Of a stretch of 64,000 nt of DNA, positions 18,077-27,487 are shown piece after piece. Under the pieces are notes generated by a model. The model saw only the letters and a list, made by a program, of their open reading frames with translations. It was not told where the DNA came from and ran no database searches. Origin of the DNA: Phaeacidiphilus oryzae TH49 (lineage in GTDB: Bacteria; Actinomycetota; Actinomycetes; Streptomycetales; Streptomycetaceae); the NCBI RefSeq assembly GCF_000744815.1, contig NZ_JQMQ01000005.1:2798055-2862054 (forward strand). Reading direction: 5' to 3'. How positions within the stretch are numbered: the first letter of the stretch is position 1; each line of letters opens with the position of its first letter. The position numbers and the translations under genes are program-made.

Positions 18077-18705
18077 TGTCCTCCGCACCGCATTCGGCGG
18101 GGCCCGGCCCGCGCGTCCGCGAGATCCGGGCCGCCCATGACGCCGACTCCCTGACGGTCTATCAGGCCTATCCGGCCGCCATCGCCGACGCGGCGCTCGC
18201 CGCCGGCACCTTCGTCCCGCCGTTCAAGCGCGAGCGGATGACCTGGATCAAGCCCTCCTTCCGCTGGATGATGTACCGCTGCGGCTGGGGGCGGAAGCCG
18301 GGCCAGGAGCGGGTGCTGGCGATCCGGATCCGGCGGGACGGGTTCGCCTGGGCGCTCGCCAACTCCTGCCTCAGCCACCCGGACGGGGAGGTCCACGCCT
18401 CGCACGAGCAGTGGAAGCGGCAGCTGGCCGAGAGCCCGGTGCGCGTCCAGTGGGACCCCGAGCGCGACATCCGGCTGCAGCCGCTCCCCCACCGCGCCAT
18501 CCAGGTCGGCCTGACCGGCGAGGCCGTACGGCGCTACGTGGAGGACTGGATCCTGGACCTGACCGACGTCACCGAGCTCGCCCACGAGGCCCATTCCCTC
18601 GTCCGCTCCGGGGAGGCCGGCGCGGCCGAGGCGCTGCTCCCCGCCGAGCGGCCCTATCCGATCTCCGCGGAACTCGCCGCCCGGATCGGAGCGAGCGCCG
18701 GCTGA
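18076..18705 (+). CDS. DUF4291 family protein
   Basis: 209 residues. The ATG overlaps the previous stop by one base (TGATG). The family core is clear: REIRAAHDADSLTVYQAY, FKRERMTWIKPSFRWMMYR, CGWG and a late PHRAIQVGLTGEAVRRYVE. DUF4291 proteins are about 200 residues, cytoplasmic and of unknown function; the invariant R-M-T-W-I-K-P-S-F-x-W-M segment looks like an active or ligand-binding site. Tight coupling to the probable immunity gene places it in the same transcription unit as the toxins here. Whether it takes part in the toxin system or is only co-transcribed is open. Confidence 0.82.
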   Translation: MSSAPHSAGPGPRVREIRAAHDADSLTVYQAYPAAIADAALAAGTFVPPFKRERMTWIKPSFRWMMYRCGWGRKPGQERVLAIRIRRDGFAWALANSCLSHPDGEVHASHEQWKRQLAESPVRVQWDPERDIRLQPLPHRAIQVGLTGEAVRRYVEDWILDLTDVTELAHEAHSLVRSGEAGAAEALLPAERPYPISAELAARIGASAG

Positions 18706-18783
18706 CCGGGGACGCGCCGAGGAACGGCGCCGAAGCCCCTCCCGCACCCACCACATCGACTATCGACCGACGGAACGGCTGCC

Positions 18784-19251
18784 ATGGAAACCAGGCTTGA
18801 GCAGGAGCCGCGGGAGCGGCGCGACCGGCAGCGGCTGGACGCCCTCGAGGCCGAGCTGGCCGGCGTCCTCACCGGACGGTGGCTGACCGCGGATCAGGAG
18901 CCGGACTGGATCGAGCCGGCGGTCCGCGCGTTCTGGCGGCTGGAGAACGACCCGGCCGCGCAGCTGCCCGGGACCGCCGCGCCGGAGGCCGTCGCCGCCT
19001 GGGCGGCCGGGCTGCTGGCCGAGCATGGGGTGACCGGCGGCGGCGCCGTCTACCTCTCGACCGGCACCCGGGCGCGGCCCTGGGCCGAGTGCTCCACCGG
19101 GCGCCCGGACTGGCTGGTCCGGGTCCGCGCGGCGGTGCCGGAGAGCCAGCTGCTCCTCTCCTCGGACCTGGAGCGGGTGGCCGCGGTGGACGAGCAGGAC
19201 CACACCTTCGACTTCCATGTCTCCGAGGTCGCGGAGCGGCTCAGGGGCTAG
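18784..19251 (+). CDS. Hypothetical protein downstream of toxin locus
   Basis: 155 residues, acidic and helical in the first half (RDRQRLDALEAELAGVLTG), then GGGAVYLSTGTRARPWAEC and ESQLLLSSDLERVAAVDEQD. I recognise no family. The ATG follows a 78-base gap after the DUF4291 gene. The ribosome binding site is weak (GGAACGGCTGCC region). It could be a further immunity-type gene, since such genes accumulate at the end of polymorphic toxin loci, but nothing in the sequence shows it. Its TAG stop lies in CTAG at 19248-19251, which also serves as the stop of the convergent regulator gene. Confidence 0.6.
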   Translation: METRLEQEPRERRDRQRLDALEAELAGVLTGRWLTADQEPDWIEPAVRAFWRLENDPAAQLPGTAAPEAVAAWAAGLLAEHGVTGGGAVYLSTGTRARPWAECSTGRPDWLVRVRAAVPESQLLLSSDLERVAAVDEQDHTFDFHVSEVAERLRG

Positions 19252-19868
19252 AGCCAGCCCTTCTCGCGGGCGATCCGGACGGCCTCGGCGCGGTTGCGGG
19301 CCTGGGTCTTCTGGATCGCCATCGACAGGTAGTTGCGGACCGTGCCCTCGGAGAGGTGCAGCCGCTTGGCGATGTCCGCGTTGACCGAGCCGTCCGCGGC
19401 CGCGGCCAGGACGTCGCGTTCGCGGGCGGTGAGCGGGTTCGCGCCCTCGGCGAGCGCCGCGGCGGCGAGCACCGGGTCGATGACCCGCTCGCCGCGGAGC
19501 ACCCGCCGTACCGCGTCGGCGAGTTGGGCCGCGGGTGCGTCCTTCACCAGGAAGGCGTCGGCGCCGGACTCCATCGCCCGGCGGAGGTAGCCGGGGCGGC
19601 CGAAGGTGGTCAGGATGACGATCCGGCAGCCGGGGAGCGCCTCCCGGAGGCGGGCGGCGGCCTCGATCCCCGTCATCCCCGGCATCTCGATGTCGAGGAG
19701 GGCGACGTCCACGCTCCCCGCCTTCGCGGCGTCGACGACCTCGTCGCCCCTGGACACCTGGGCGACGACCTCGATGTCGCCCTCCAGCCCCAGAAGCGCG
19801 GCGAGCGCCTCGCGCACCATCGCCTGGTCCTCGGCCAGCAGCAGCCTGATCGTCTCGTCCCCGGACAT
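19248..19868 (-). CDS. NarL/DesR-type response regulator
   Basis: 206 residues. Receiver domain: acidic pair E13/D14, phospho-acceptor D59 in LLDIEMPG, Thr in ILTTFG and K109 in FLVKD. The C-terminal LuxR-type helix-turn-helix (about 140-203) has LTARERDVLAAAADG and NADIAKRLHLSEGTVRNYLS. It binds DNA when phosphorylated by the kinase encoded 61 bases upstream. As the last gene of the ATPase-permease-kinase-regulator unit it probably controls that ABC exporter, as in many Gram-positive efflux systems; the target is not visible in the sequence. Confidence 0.93.
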   Translation of the reverse strand: MSGDETIRLLLAEDQAMVREALAALLGLEGDIEVVAQVSRGDEVVDAAKAGSVDVALLDIEMPGMTGIEAAARLREALPGCRIVILTTFGRPGYLRRAMESGADAFLVKDAPAAQLADAVRRVLRGERVIDPVLAAAALAEGANPLTARERDVLAAAADGSVNADIAKRLHLSEGTVRNYLSMAIQKTQARNRAEAVRIAREKGWL

Positions 19869-19929
19869 GGCCCATAGCGTACGGGTGCGGAGCGACCCGG
19901 GGCCGCCCGCCCCGGGGCCCGGGGCGGGG

Positions 19930-21171
19930 CTAGACGCGCCTGGGGACCCTCGCCGTGAGGCGGAAGCCGCCGCCCGCCGCCGCGCCGGTCGTCAGCTCGC
20001 CGCCCACCGCGGTGAGGCGTTCGGACAGGCCGGTGAGGCCGTTGCCCGCGGACGCCCGCCCGGGACCCGCGCCGTTGTCGGCGACCGTCAGCGTGACGGC
20101 GTCAGCGGCCTCGTGGAGGCGGATCTCGCACCGGCTCGCCCCGCTGTGCCGGACCACGTTGGTGACCGACTCCCGCAGCGCCCAGGCCAGCGCCGCCTCC
20201 TCCTCGGTGCCCAGCCCGTCCGGGACCGCGACCTCCGCGTCCAGTTCGACCTTGCCGGCCGCCAGCGCCGTCCGCGCCGCCACCAGCTCGACCGACAGCT
20301 TCGGCCGCCGGTAGCCGCCGACCGCCGCCCGGACGTCCACCAGCGCCTGCCGCCCCACCTGTTCGATGTCCGTGACCTGCGCCCGCGCCTCCTCCTCCCG
20401 CGACTGGTCCATCAGCCGCCCGGTCAGCTCGGCCTTGAGGGTGATCAGCGAGAGCGAGTGCCCCAGCAGGTCGTGGAGGTCGCGGGCCAGCCGCAGCCGC
20501 TCGTCGGCCGCGGCCAGCTCGGCCACCGTGCGCCGCGCCTCGCGCAGCTCGTGCATGGTGCGGACCAGCTGCTGGAGCCCCGTCATGGCGAACCCGCCGA
20601 GCAGCGTGGAGAAGACCAGCGGATAGAAGGAGCTGCCGTTCGCCCCGTCGGCGGCCCCGGTGGGCACGCCGACCGCGACCGTCAGCGCGGTCACCCCGAC
20701 CACCCCGCGCATCGCGTACTTCGGCGGCAGGACCGCGCCCATCGCCACCCCGGAGTAGACGAAGAGCGTCACCCACGGGCTGCCCAGGGTGGCCGTGGTG
20801 GCCACCGCCAGCGCCGGCATCAGCACCACCGCCGCGATGCTGACCGCCTGCCAGTCCTTGCGGAGCATCCCCCGGACCATCACCAGCGCCAGGTACGAGG
20901 CGAGGAAGACCGCCAGCGCCGTCCAGCCCCACACCTGGGCGGCGATCCCGTGCCGGCCGCCGGTCAGATCGGTGATCGGGTACGCCAGATACAGCATCCA
21001 CAGCAGCATCCAGGCCAGCTTGACCAGCATCTGGCGGCGGTTCTCCGGGGGCCGCCCGATGCCCGGCCCGCTGGCGTAGCCGGGGTCCCCGACGGCCAGG
21101 TACGGGGCCGTGACCGGGCGTACCGTGAGCGGTCCCGGGCGGCGTCTGGGCGGTGTCTGGCTGGTCGTCAT
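19930..21171 (-). CDS. DesK-type membrane sensor histidine kinase
   Basis: 413 residues. Five or so transmembrane segments lie between about 50 and 205 with no large extracellular domain, so the sensed signal is likely in the membrane. The dimerisation helix follows with RLARDLHDLLGHSLSLI, H233 being the phosphorylated His of the HisKA_3 class. The ATPase part has ALRESVTNVVRHS (N box) and VADNGAGPG (G1), then GLTGLSERL. It pairs with the LuxR-type regulator downstream. The first 45 residues are a Pro/Arg-rich cytoplasmic tail. Confidence 0.92.
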   Translation of the reverse strand: MTTSQTPPRRRPGPLTVRPVTAPYLAVGDPGYASGPGIGRPPENRRQMLVKLAWMLLWMLYLAYPITDLTGGRHGIAAQVWGWTALAVFLASYLALVMVRGMLRKDWQAVSIAAVVLMPALAVATTATLGSPWVTLFVYSGVAMGAVLPPKYAMRGVVGVTALTVAVGVPTGAADGANGSSFYPLVFSTLLGGFAMTGLQQLVRTMHELREARRTVAELAAADERLRLARDLHDLLGHSLSLITLKAELTGRLMDQSREEEARAQVTDIEQVGRQALVDVRAAVGGYRRPKLSVELVAARTALAAGKVELDAEVAVPDGLGTEEEAALAWALRESVTNVVRHSGASRCEIRLHEAADAVTLTVADNGAGPGRASAGNGLTGLSERLTAVGGELTTGAAAGGGFRLTARVPRRV

Positions 21172-21224
21172 GGCTGCGCTCTCCCCCGTCGGACGGACAC
21201 GACTCCGACGTTAACCCCGGAGGG

Positions 21225-21944
21225 TCAGATCTTCTGCTTGTCCCGCTGGTAGAGCCTGGAGGCGAGGGCGACGAAGACGACCAGGTACCCGGCGAGGGCG
21301 GCCATGTGGCCGACGTTGACCGAGCCGCCGGTCTCGATGGTCCGGCCCAGCTCGTTGTAGAGGGCGATCGGCGTCCAGCCGGCGATCCTGCCGAAGGTGC
21401 CGGTGATGGCGAACCAGGTGCCGCCGAGGAAGGCCATCCCGATGTAGAAGACCATCACGATCGGCTGCACCCCGTCCGGCGGTGCCATGTACCCGATGGC
21501 GACGCCGAGGGCGGAGAAGACGAACGCGCCGATCCACAGCGCCAGCACCAGCCCGATCCAGGTCGGCGCGGAGAGCCGGACGCCCTGGGCCGCGGCCAGG
21601 ACGAAGACGGCGAGGATCGCCGGCAGGGTGGCCGCCGCCGCGGCACCGATCTTCGCCGCGACATAGCCCCAGCTGGGCAGCGAGGTCAGGCGGAGCTGGC
21701 GGACCCAGCCGGCCTTCCGCTCGGTGGAGATCCGCATCGCCGTGTTGAGGGCGGCGCCCACCGTGCCGAAGGTGGCCATGGCCACCATGAAGTAGGTCTT
21801 GGCGTCGATCCCGGGCAGCAGGTCGTGGTTGCCGTACGAGCCGGACATGATCGCGAACAGGCCGACCGGATAGACGATGGTGAAGAAGAGGTAGCGGCGG
21901 TTGCGGAGGATCCGCAGGACCTCCAGGCGCATCAGGGTCTTCAT
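21225..21944 (-). CDS. ABC-2 type transporter permease
   Basis: 239 residues with six predicted membrane segments: YLFFTIVYPVGLFAIM, TYFMVAMATFGTVGAALN, ATLPAILAVFVLAAAQG, WIGLVLALWIGAFVFSALGV, PIVMVFYIGMAFLGGTWFAI and GYLVVFVALASRLYQRD. The layout is that of ABC-2 export permeases of the DrrB type. It starts 5 bases after the stop of the ATPase gene, so the two form one exporter. The following two-component genes suggest drug, lipid or envelope-stress export. The substrate cannot be read from sequence. Confidence 0.9.
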   Translation of the reverse strand: MKTLMRLEVLRILRNRRYLFFTIVYPVGLFAIMSGSYGNHDLLPGIDAKTYFMVAMATFGTVGAALNTAMRISTERKAGWVRQLRLTSLPSWGYVAAKIGAAAAATLPAILAVFVLAAAQGVRLSAPTWIGLVLALWIGAFVFSALGVAIGYMAPPDGVQPIVMVFYIGMAFLGGTWFAITGTFGRIAGWTPIALYNELGRTIETGGSVNVGHMAALAGYLVVFVALASRLYQRDKQKI

Positions 21945-21949
21945 GGTTC

Positions 21950-22957
<1,008 letters not shown>

Positions 22958-23305
22958 GGCCACAAGGGTGCGGGAGCGGGGCGTCTGCGGGGCAGTGTGC
23001 GGGTTCGTGAGTCCTGCATGACATCCGTCATGTGCGACACCGTGATTTCCCCGTGGCCCTTCCCGCACCGGGGGGAGCGCGTGGGGGCGGCGACGGGCGG
23101 GCGCGTCGGCGGCCGCGGGTCCGTGGGGGGCTGGTCGCGCAGTTCCCCGCGCCCCTGATTCGCGCCCCGAAGGGCCAGGCGAATCGGCCGCACAGGCCCC
23201 CGCCCCCGAATCGCGGCCCGAAGGGCCAGGCGGTTCAGGGGCGCGGGGAACTGCGCGGCCAGCCCCCCACGGACCCGCACTCGGCCATGGACAGACCGTT
23301 GCCGG
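22958..23305. other. Intergenic region with promoter side and large palindrome
   Basis: 348 bases without a gene. The left third is upstream of the ABC exporter unit and contains CCTGCATGACATCCGTCATG (about 23014-23033), a short inverted repeat (GACATCCGTC flanks) that could bind a regulator such as the co-encoded LuxR-type protein. The right part is the large inverted repeat annotated separately, directly after the stop of the S9 peptidase gene. Confidence 0.5.
23115..23278. repeat. Large inverted repeat, 44-base arms, with nested repeats
   Basis: The left arm at 23115-23158 and right arm at 23235-23278 are reverse complements with a single mismatch that can pair G-U in RNA. The core is GCGCAGTTCCCCGCGCCCCT. 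The 76-base centre contains CGAAGGGCCAGGCG twice (about 23168 and 23219) and an inner GATTCGC/GCGAATC pair. It begins 28 bases after the S9 peptidase stop, so it probably ends that transcript. Related copies lie at 4460-4481 and 35660-35790. Confidence 0.9.
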
Positions 23306-25519
23306 TCAGACGCCGAGAGCCCGGCGCAAAAAGTCGACCTGCAGGAGCAGGAGGTTCTCGGCGACCTCCTCCTGAGGGGTCATGTGGGTCACCCCGGACA
23401 GCGGCAACACCTCGTGCGGGCGGCCCGCCGCCAGGAGGTGGGAGGAGAGGCGGAGGGTGTGCGCCGCCACGACGTTGTCGTCCGCGAGGCCGTGGATCAG
23501 CATCAGCGGGCGCTCCAGCCTCGGCGCGTCGGCGAGGAGGGAGTTGGCGCGGTAGACCTCCTCCGTCACGGGGTGGCCGAGGTAGCGCTCGGTGTAGTGG
23601 GTGTCGTACAGCTCCCAGTCGGTCACCGGGGCGCCCGCGACCGCCGCGTGGAAGACGTCCGGCCGCCGCAGCACCGCCAGCGCCGCCAGGTACCCGCCGT
23701 AGGACCAGCCGCGGATGCCGACCCGTCCGAGGTCCAGCGGGTGGTCCTCGGCCAGCGCCTGGAGCGCCGCCACCTGGTCGTCCAGCGTCGCCCCGGCGAA
23801 GTCGCGGGCAACCGACTTCTCCCAGTCCGGGCTGTGCCCGGGGGTGCCGCGGCCGTCCGCGACCACCACCGCGAAGCCCTGGTCGGCGAACCACTGCGAG
23901 GTGAGGTGGGCGTTGTGCGAGGCGACCACCATCTGGCCGTGCGGGCCGCCGTACGGGTTCATCAGCACCGGCAGCCGGCCGTCCCGGGCCGGGTCGTAGC
24001 CGGTGGGCAGCAGCACGGCGGACGGGATGCCGCGCGGGCTGGCCCGGCCGATCAGCGGGGCCGCGGTGATCACCGGCGGCTCGGCGAGCGAGGCGATCTC
24101 GGCGAGCGGCCGGTCGTCCCGCCAGACCGCCGCCTCGGTGCCGGGCCGGTCGAGGGCGGCGGAGAGGAGCACCCGCACCGGCCCGCCGTTCCGCACCGCC
24201 CCGTGGTGGCCCGGCCGCCCGCTGAGCCGCACCGCCGGGCCCCCGTCGGGGTCCAGCGGCACCCGGTAGACGTGCACCTCGCCGGTCTCCGGCCGGCCCG
24301 CCGCCTCCGCGGCCGGCCCGGCCGAGGCGGTGATCAGGACGTCGGTGTCGCCGATGTCCAGCACCGCCCGGACGTGGAGCTCCGGGCCGGTGCGCACGGC
24401 GTCGCCGACGACCAGGGCGCGGACGCCCGCGCCTCCGTCCGCGCCGCCGCCCGAGTCGGGCAGGTCGGCGATCCGCACCAACCGGCCGTCGCCGGTCCAG
24501 GCCGGGACGCCGGAGAAGAGCTCCAGCCAGACCGGGTCCTCCTCGTCCAGGACCGTGCTGGTCGAGCCGGTGTCCGGGTCCACCGCCAGGTAGCGCTGGG
24601 CGCGCTGGTCGCGGGTCTGGACGAGCAGCAGCGGCGGGCCGCCGGCCGACCAGTGCACCCGGGCCAGGTACGGGAACCGCCCGCGGTCCCACTTCACCTC
24701 GGCCCGGCTCCCGTCCAGGCCGAGGACGTACAGCCCGACCTCGGCGTTGGGGGTGCCGGCCGCCGGATAGGCGACCTCGCGGGGCGGCCGGGAGGGGTTG
24801 GCCGGGTCGGCGATCCACCACCGCTGGACCGGGGACTCGTCCACCCGGGCGGCCAGCATCCGCTCCCCGTCCGGTGCCCACCAGAAGCCGCGGAAGCGGC
24901 TCATCTCCTCCTGGGCGATGAACTCGGCCTGCCCCCAGGACACCCGGCCGCGCTCGGACTCCTCGGGGGCGGCCAGCGCCCGGTCCCCGGTGCCGTCGGC
25001 GGCGATCACCCGCAGCTCGCCGTCGACGGTGGCGTACCCGATGTGCCGGCCGTCCGGGGACGGGCGGGGGTCCAGCAGCGGACCGGCGGCGGGGAGCTCG
25101 CGGGCGGTGCCGCCCGGGGTGAGGCCGGCCGTGAAGAGGCGGCCGGAGAGGACGAAGGCGGCGAGGGTGACGGCCGCGTCGGTGGCGTAGCCGACCACGC
25201 CCGCCGAGCCCTCGCGGCTGCGCTCGCGGCGGGCCCGCTCGGCGTCGGTCAGCGACTCGCCGCCGCTGTCCAGGAGGGCGGCGGGGTCGGCGGCGACCCG
25301 CTCGGCGGGGGCCGCGGCGGACCCCCCGTCCGGAGCAGCGTCACCCGGAAGGTCGAGCACCCACAGCAGGTTCGCCCGTTCGGTCCCCCCGCGGGTTCGG
25401 AGGAAGGCGACCCGGCTGCCGTCCGGCGAGAGCGCGAACGAGCGCGGCGCGCCCAGGGTGTAGCGGAGCGTCCGGGAGTACTGGCGGGGAAAGGTCGGAG
25501 CGGGCGTCACCGGAGTCAT
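23306..25519 (-). CDS. S9-family serine peptidase (dipeptidyl peptidase IV / prolyl oligopeptidase type)
   Basis: 737 residues. The N-terminal two thirds form a beta-propeller-type region (SPDGSRVAFLRTRGGTERAN, then SPDGRHIGYATVDGE, then FWWAPDGERMLAARV). The C-terminal alpha/beta-hydrolase domain has GWSYGGYLAAL with the nucleophile Ser near 606, the acid in HGLADDNV near 680 and the His in VTHMTPQEE near 711. EEMSRFRGFWW in the propeller supplies the Glu-Glu pair that binds the substrate N-terminus in DPP IV. There is no signal peptide, so it is probably cytoplasmic and could trim peptides brought in by the neighbouring oligopeptide importers. That link is inference. It is divergent from the small membrane protein at 25771. 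Confidence 0.9.
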   Translation of the reverse strand: MTPVTPAPTFPRQYSRTLRYTLGAPRSFALSPDGSRVAFLRTRGGTERANLLWVLDLPGDAAPDGGSAAAPAERVAADPAALLDSGGESLTDAERARRERSREGSAGVVGYATDAAVTLAAFVLSGRLFTAGLTPGGTARELPAAGPLLDPRPSPDGRHIGYATVDGELRVIAADGTGDRALAAPEESERGRVSWGQAEFIAQEEMSRFRGFWWAPDGERMLAARVDESPVQRWWIADPANPSRPPREVAYPAAGTPNAEVGLYVLGLDGSRAEVKWDRGRFPYLARVHWSAGGPPLLLVQTRDQRAQRYLAVDPDTGSTSTVLDEEDPVWLELFSGVPAWTGDGRLVRIADLPDSGGGADGGAGVRALVVGDAVRTGPELHVRAVLDIGDTDVLITASAGPAAEAAGRPETGEVHVYRVPLDPDGGPAVRLSGRPGHHGAVRNGGPVRVLLSAALDRPGTEAAVWRDDRPLAEIASLAEPPVITAAPLIGRASPRGIPSAVLLPTGYDPARDGRLPVLMNPYGGPHGQMVVASHNAHLTSQWFADQGFAVVVADGRGTPGHSPDWEKSVARDFAGATLDDQVAALQALAEDHPLDLGRVGIRGWSYGGYLAALAVLRRPDVFHAAVAGAPVTDWELYDTHYTERYLGHPVTEEVYRANSLLADAPRLERPLMLIHGLADDNVVAAHTLRLSSHLLAAGRPHEVLPLSGVTHMTPQEEVAENLLLLQVDFLRRALGV

Positions 25520-25770
25520 GTGCCGAACCCTAAGTGCTCCGGGCCGCGAGGTGCCCCCGTTCGGGTGGATCTAGGAATCGCCCGAGGCCCGGCTTCCGGG
25601 ACATGATCCACCCGGTCGTGCGCCCCGGAGATGCCTCCATGCTCCGGCATATGCATGCTGACGGAAAGTGATGCATCGGTCACTGTACGGGTATCGATGA
25701 GATACCCGCCCGTCCCCAACGGTGCGGCCGTCCCCGCCGCTACCGGTAGCCGATAGAGGTGAGTTGACCA
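25520..25770. other. Divergent promoter region
   Basis: 251 bases between the S9 peptidase and the small membrane gene. It is less GC-rich in the centre. CGGGTATC GATGA GATACCCG (25688-25708) is a perfect 8-base inverted repeat with a 5-base loop, and two ATGCAT palindromes occur at about 25652 and 25671. These are candidate operators. No gene was seen. Confidence 0.4.
25688..25708. promoter_or_regulatory. Perfect inverted repeat, operator-like
   Basis: CGGGTATC and GATACCCG separated by GATGA. It lies 60 bases upstream of the small membrane gene and 170 bases upstream of the peptidase gene, without a T-tract, so a protein-binding site is more likely than a terminator. Confidence 0.4.
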
Positions 25771-25965
25771 ATGGCCTTGACCTTCTCGGCCGTGCTGCTG
25801 ATGTTGATCGTGGTCGTGCTGCTGATCCGCCGCTCCGGGCTGAAGATCTGGCACGCCCTGGCCTGCGCGCTGCTCGGCTTCTACCTGGCGTCCAGTTCCA
25901 TCGCGCCCTCCGTGAAGACGTTGACCACCAACGTCGCGGGGATGATCAGCGGCATCAAGCTGTAG
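25771..25965 (+). CDS. Small membrane protein, 64 residues
   Basis: ATG with GAGGTGA at good spacing. Two hydrophobic segments, [13 protein letters not shown] and [13 protein letters not shown], are joined by a short basic loop (RRSGLKIWH), and the C-terminal amphipathic part is [16 protein letters not shown]. Very similar small proteins occur in many Streptomyces genomes (recalled, not searched). No enzymatic motif is present and the function is unknown. A strong hairpin follows at 25980-26010, so it is probably monocistronic. Confidence 0.75.
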   Translation: MALTFSAVLLMLIVVVLLIRRSGLKIWHALACALLGFYLASSSIAPSVKTLTTNVAGMISGIKL

Positions 25966-25979
25966 CCGGATCGCAGCGG

Positions 25980-26010
25980 GTGCGGCGCCGTGCCGCGGTC
26001 GGCGCCGCAC
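25980..26010 (+). terminator. Hairpin after small membrane gene
   Basis: GTGCGGCGCC (25980-25989) and GGCGCCGCAC (26001-26010) form a perfect 10-base stem with an 11-base loop, 14 bases after the stop codon. It separates this gene from mshB. Confidence 0.65.
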
Positions 26011-26038
26011 CCGGGCGATCCCTGTCGGCCCCGCCCCG

Positions 26039-26044
26039 TAGGCT
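26039..26044 (+). promoter_or_regulatory. Putative -10 box for leaderless mshB
   Basis: TAGGCT, a common actinobacterial -10 variant, ends 7 bases before the mshB ATG. No ribosome binding site lies between, so the transcript probably begins at the start codon. Confidence 0.5.
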
Positions 26045-26051
26045 GGCCCGC

Positions 26052-26990
26052 ATGACGACCCACGCACCGGGCCCCGCGCCGGACGGCGCCAGGCGGCTGC
26101 TGCTCGTCCACGCGCACCCGGACGACGAGACGATCGGCAACGGCGCCACGATGGCCCGCTACGCCGCCGAGGGGGCCCACGTCACCTTGGTGACCTGCAC
26201 CCTCGGCGAGGAGGGCGAGGTCATCCCGCCGGAGCTGGCGCACCTCGCCGCCGGCCGGGACGACACCCTGGGCGACCACCGGATCGGCGAACTCGCCGCC
26301 GCCATGCGCGAGTTGGGCGTCACCGACCACCGCTTCCTGGGCGGCCCCGGCCGGTACCGGGACTCCGGGATGATGGGCGTCCCGAGCAACGAGCGGCCGG
26401 ACTGCTTCTGGCAGGCCGACCTGGACGAGGCCGCCGGGCGGCTGGCCGCGGTGATCCGCGAGGTCCGCCCCCAGGTGCTGGTCACCTACGACGCCGACGG
26501 CGGCTACGGCCACCCCGACCACATCCAGGCGCACCGGGTCGCGATGCGCGGCCACCGGCTGGCCGCGGACCCGGACTTCCGGACCGGGGACGGCCGGGAA
26601 CCGCACCGGATCGACAAGGTGTACTGGAACTGCATGCCGCGCTCGGTGCTCGAGGCGGGCTTCGAGGCGCTGCGGGCGGCCGGCAAGGACTCCCCCTTCC
26701 CCGGCGTGGCCGGCCCGGACGACGTCCCCGGCGTGGTCGAGGACGCGGAGGTGACGGCCGCCGTGGACGGCTCGGCCTACCGCGAGCGGAAGGCGGCCGC
26801 GATGCGCGCCCACGCCACCCAGATCGCGGTGGACGGGCCGTTCTTCGCCCTCTCCAACCACCTCGGCCAGCCGATGCCGGCGGTCGAGTACTACCGCCTG
26901 GTCGAGGGCGCCCCGGGCAAGGCGGACCCGGAGACCGGCTGGGAGTCCGACCTCTTCGCGGGCGTGCCCGGCGTCGGGGGGCCGGCGTGA
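26052..26990 (+). CDS. mshB: Mycothiol deacetylase (GlcNAc-Ins deacetylase)
   Basis: 312 residues of the LmbE/PIG-L metal-dependent deacetylase fold. The zinc site is in VHAHPDDE (H22, D24/D25) and GYGHPDH (H154, H157). The pattern [20 protein letters not shown] and the length match MshB over mycothiol S-conjugate amidase. It removes the acetyl group from N-acetyl-glucosaminyl-inositol, the second step of mycothiol synthesis, in the cytoplasm. Actinobacteria use mycothiol in place of glutathione. The stop overlaps the next gene (GTGA). A Gly/Pro-rich C-terminal tail is present. Confidence 0.92.
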   Translation: MTTHAPGPAPDGARRLLLVHAHPDDETIGNGATMARYAAEGAHVTLVTCTLGEEGEVIPPELAHLAAGRDDTLGDHRIGELAAAMRELGVTDHRFLGGPGRYRDSGMMGVPSNERPDCFWQADLDEAAGRLAAVIREVRPQVLVTYDADGGYGHPDHIQAHRVAMRGHRLAADPDFRTGDGREPHRIDKVYWNCMPRSVLEAGFEALRAAGKDSPFPGVAGPDDVPGVVEDAEVTAAVDGSAYRERKAAAMRAHATQIAVDGPFFALSNHLGQPMPAVEYYRLVEGAPGKADPETGWESDLFAGVPGVGGPA

Positions 26991-27487
26991 GCGGGGGCGG
27001 GAACGGCGGCGGAGGCGGCAAGGGGAACGGCGGGCCGAACCGCGGGGCGAACCGCGGGGGCGGGGCCGCCGCCCCGCGGGTGCCCGCGCCCCGGGCGGCG
27101 GCCCCCGCCTTCGGCTTCGGATTCGGCGGCTCGCAGCCGCTGCTCGGCACCGGCGTGCGGTACACCGCCTACGTCCTGCTGCTGCTTCTGGGCGCGGTGG
27201 TGGGGATCGCGGGATGTTTCGTACAGGCGCTGTGGTTCCCCGGCGGACTCCTGCTGGCGCTGTTCGCCACCGCGGGCCTCTTCTACGGCGGCACCCGGCT
27301 GACCGGGACCAGGCTCGGGGCGCTGGTCCCGGCGATCGGCTGGTTCGTCGCGCTGCTGCCGGCGATGGGCCAGCGGCCCGAGGGCGATCTCCTGCTGACC
27401 GGCGAACTAGGCTCGTACGTCTACCTGTTCGTCGGTGCGATCTCGGCAGTGATCTGCGCCACCCTGCCGGGAGGCCGGGGACGGTAG
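26987..27487 (+). CDS. DUF6113-like membrane protein coupled to mshB
   Basis: 166 residues, starting at a GTG that overlaps the mshB stop by four bases. The first 45 residues are Gly/Asn/Pro-rich and cytoplasmic. Then come four hydrophobic segments: [56 protein letters not shown] and [17 protein letters not shown]. It resembles the actinobacterial family DUF6113, which is typically found beside mshB. The function is unknown. Translational coupling to mshB suggests a shared regulation but not necessarily a role in mycothiol synthesis. Confidence 0.75.
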   Translation: MSGGGNGGGGGKGNGGPNRGANRGGGAAAPRVPAPRAAAPAFGFGFGGSQPLLGTGVRYTAYVLLLLLGAVVGIAGCFVQALWFPGGLLLALFATAGLFYGGTRLTGTRLGALVPAIGWFVALLPAMGQRPEGDLLLTGELGSYVYLFVGAISAVICATLPGGRGR

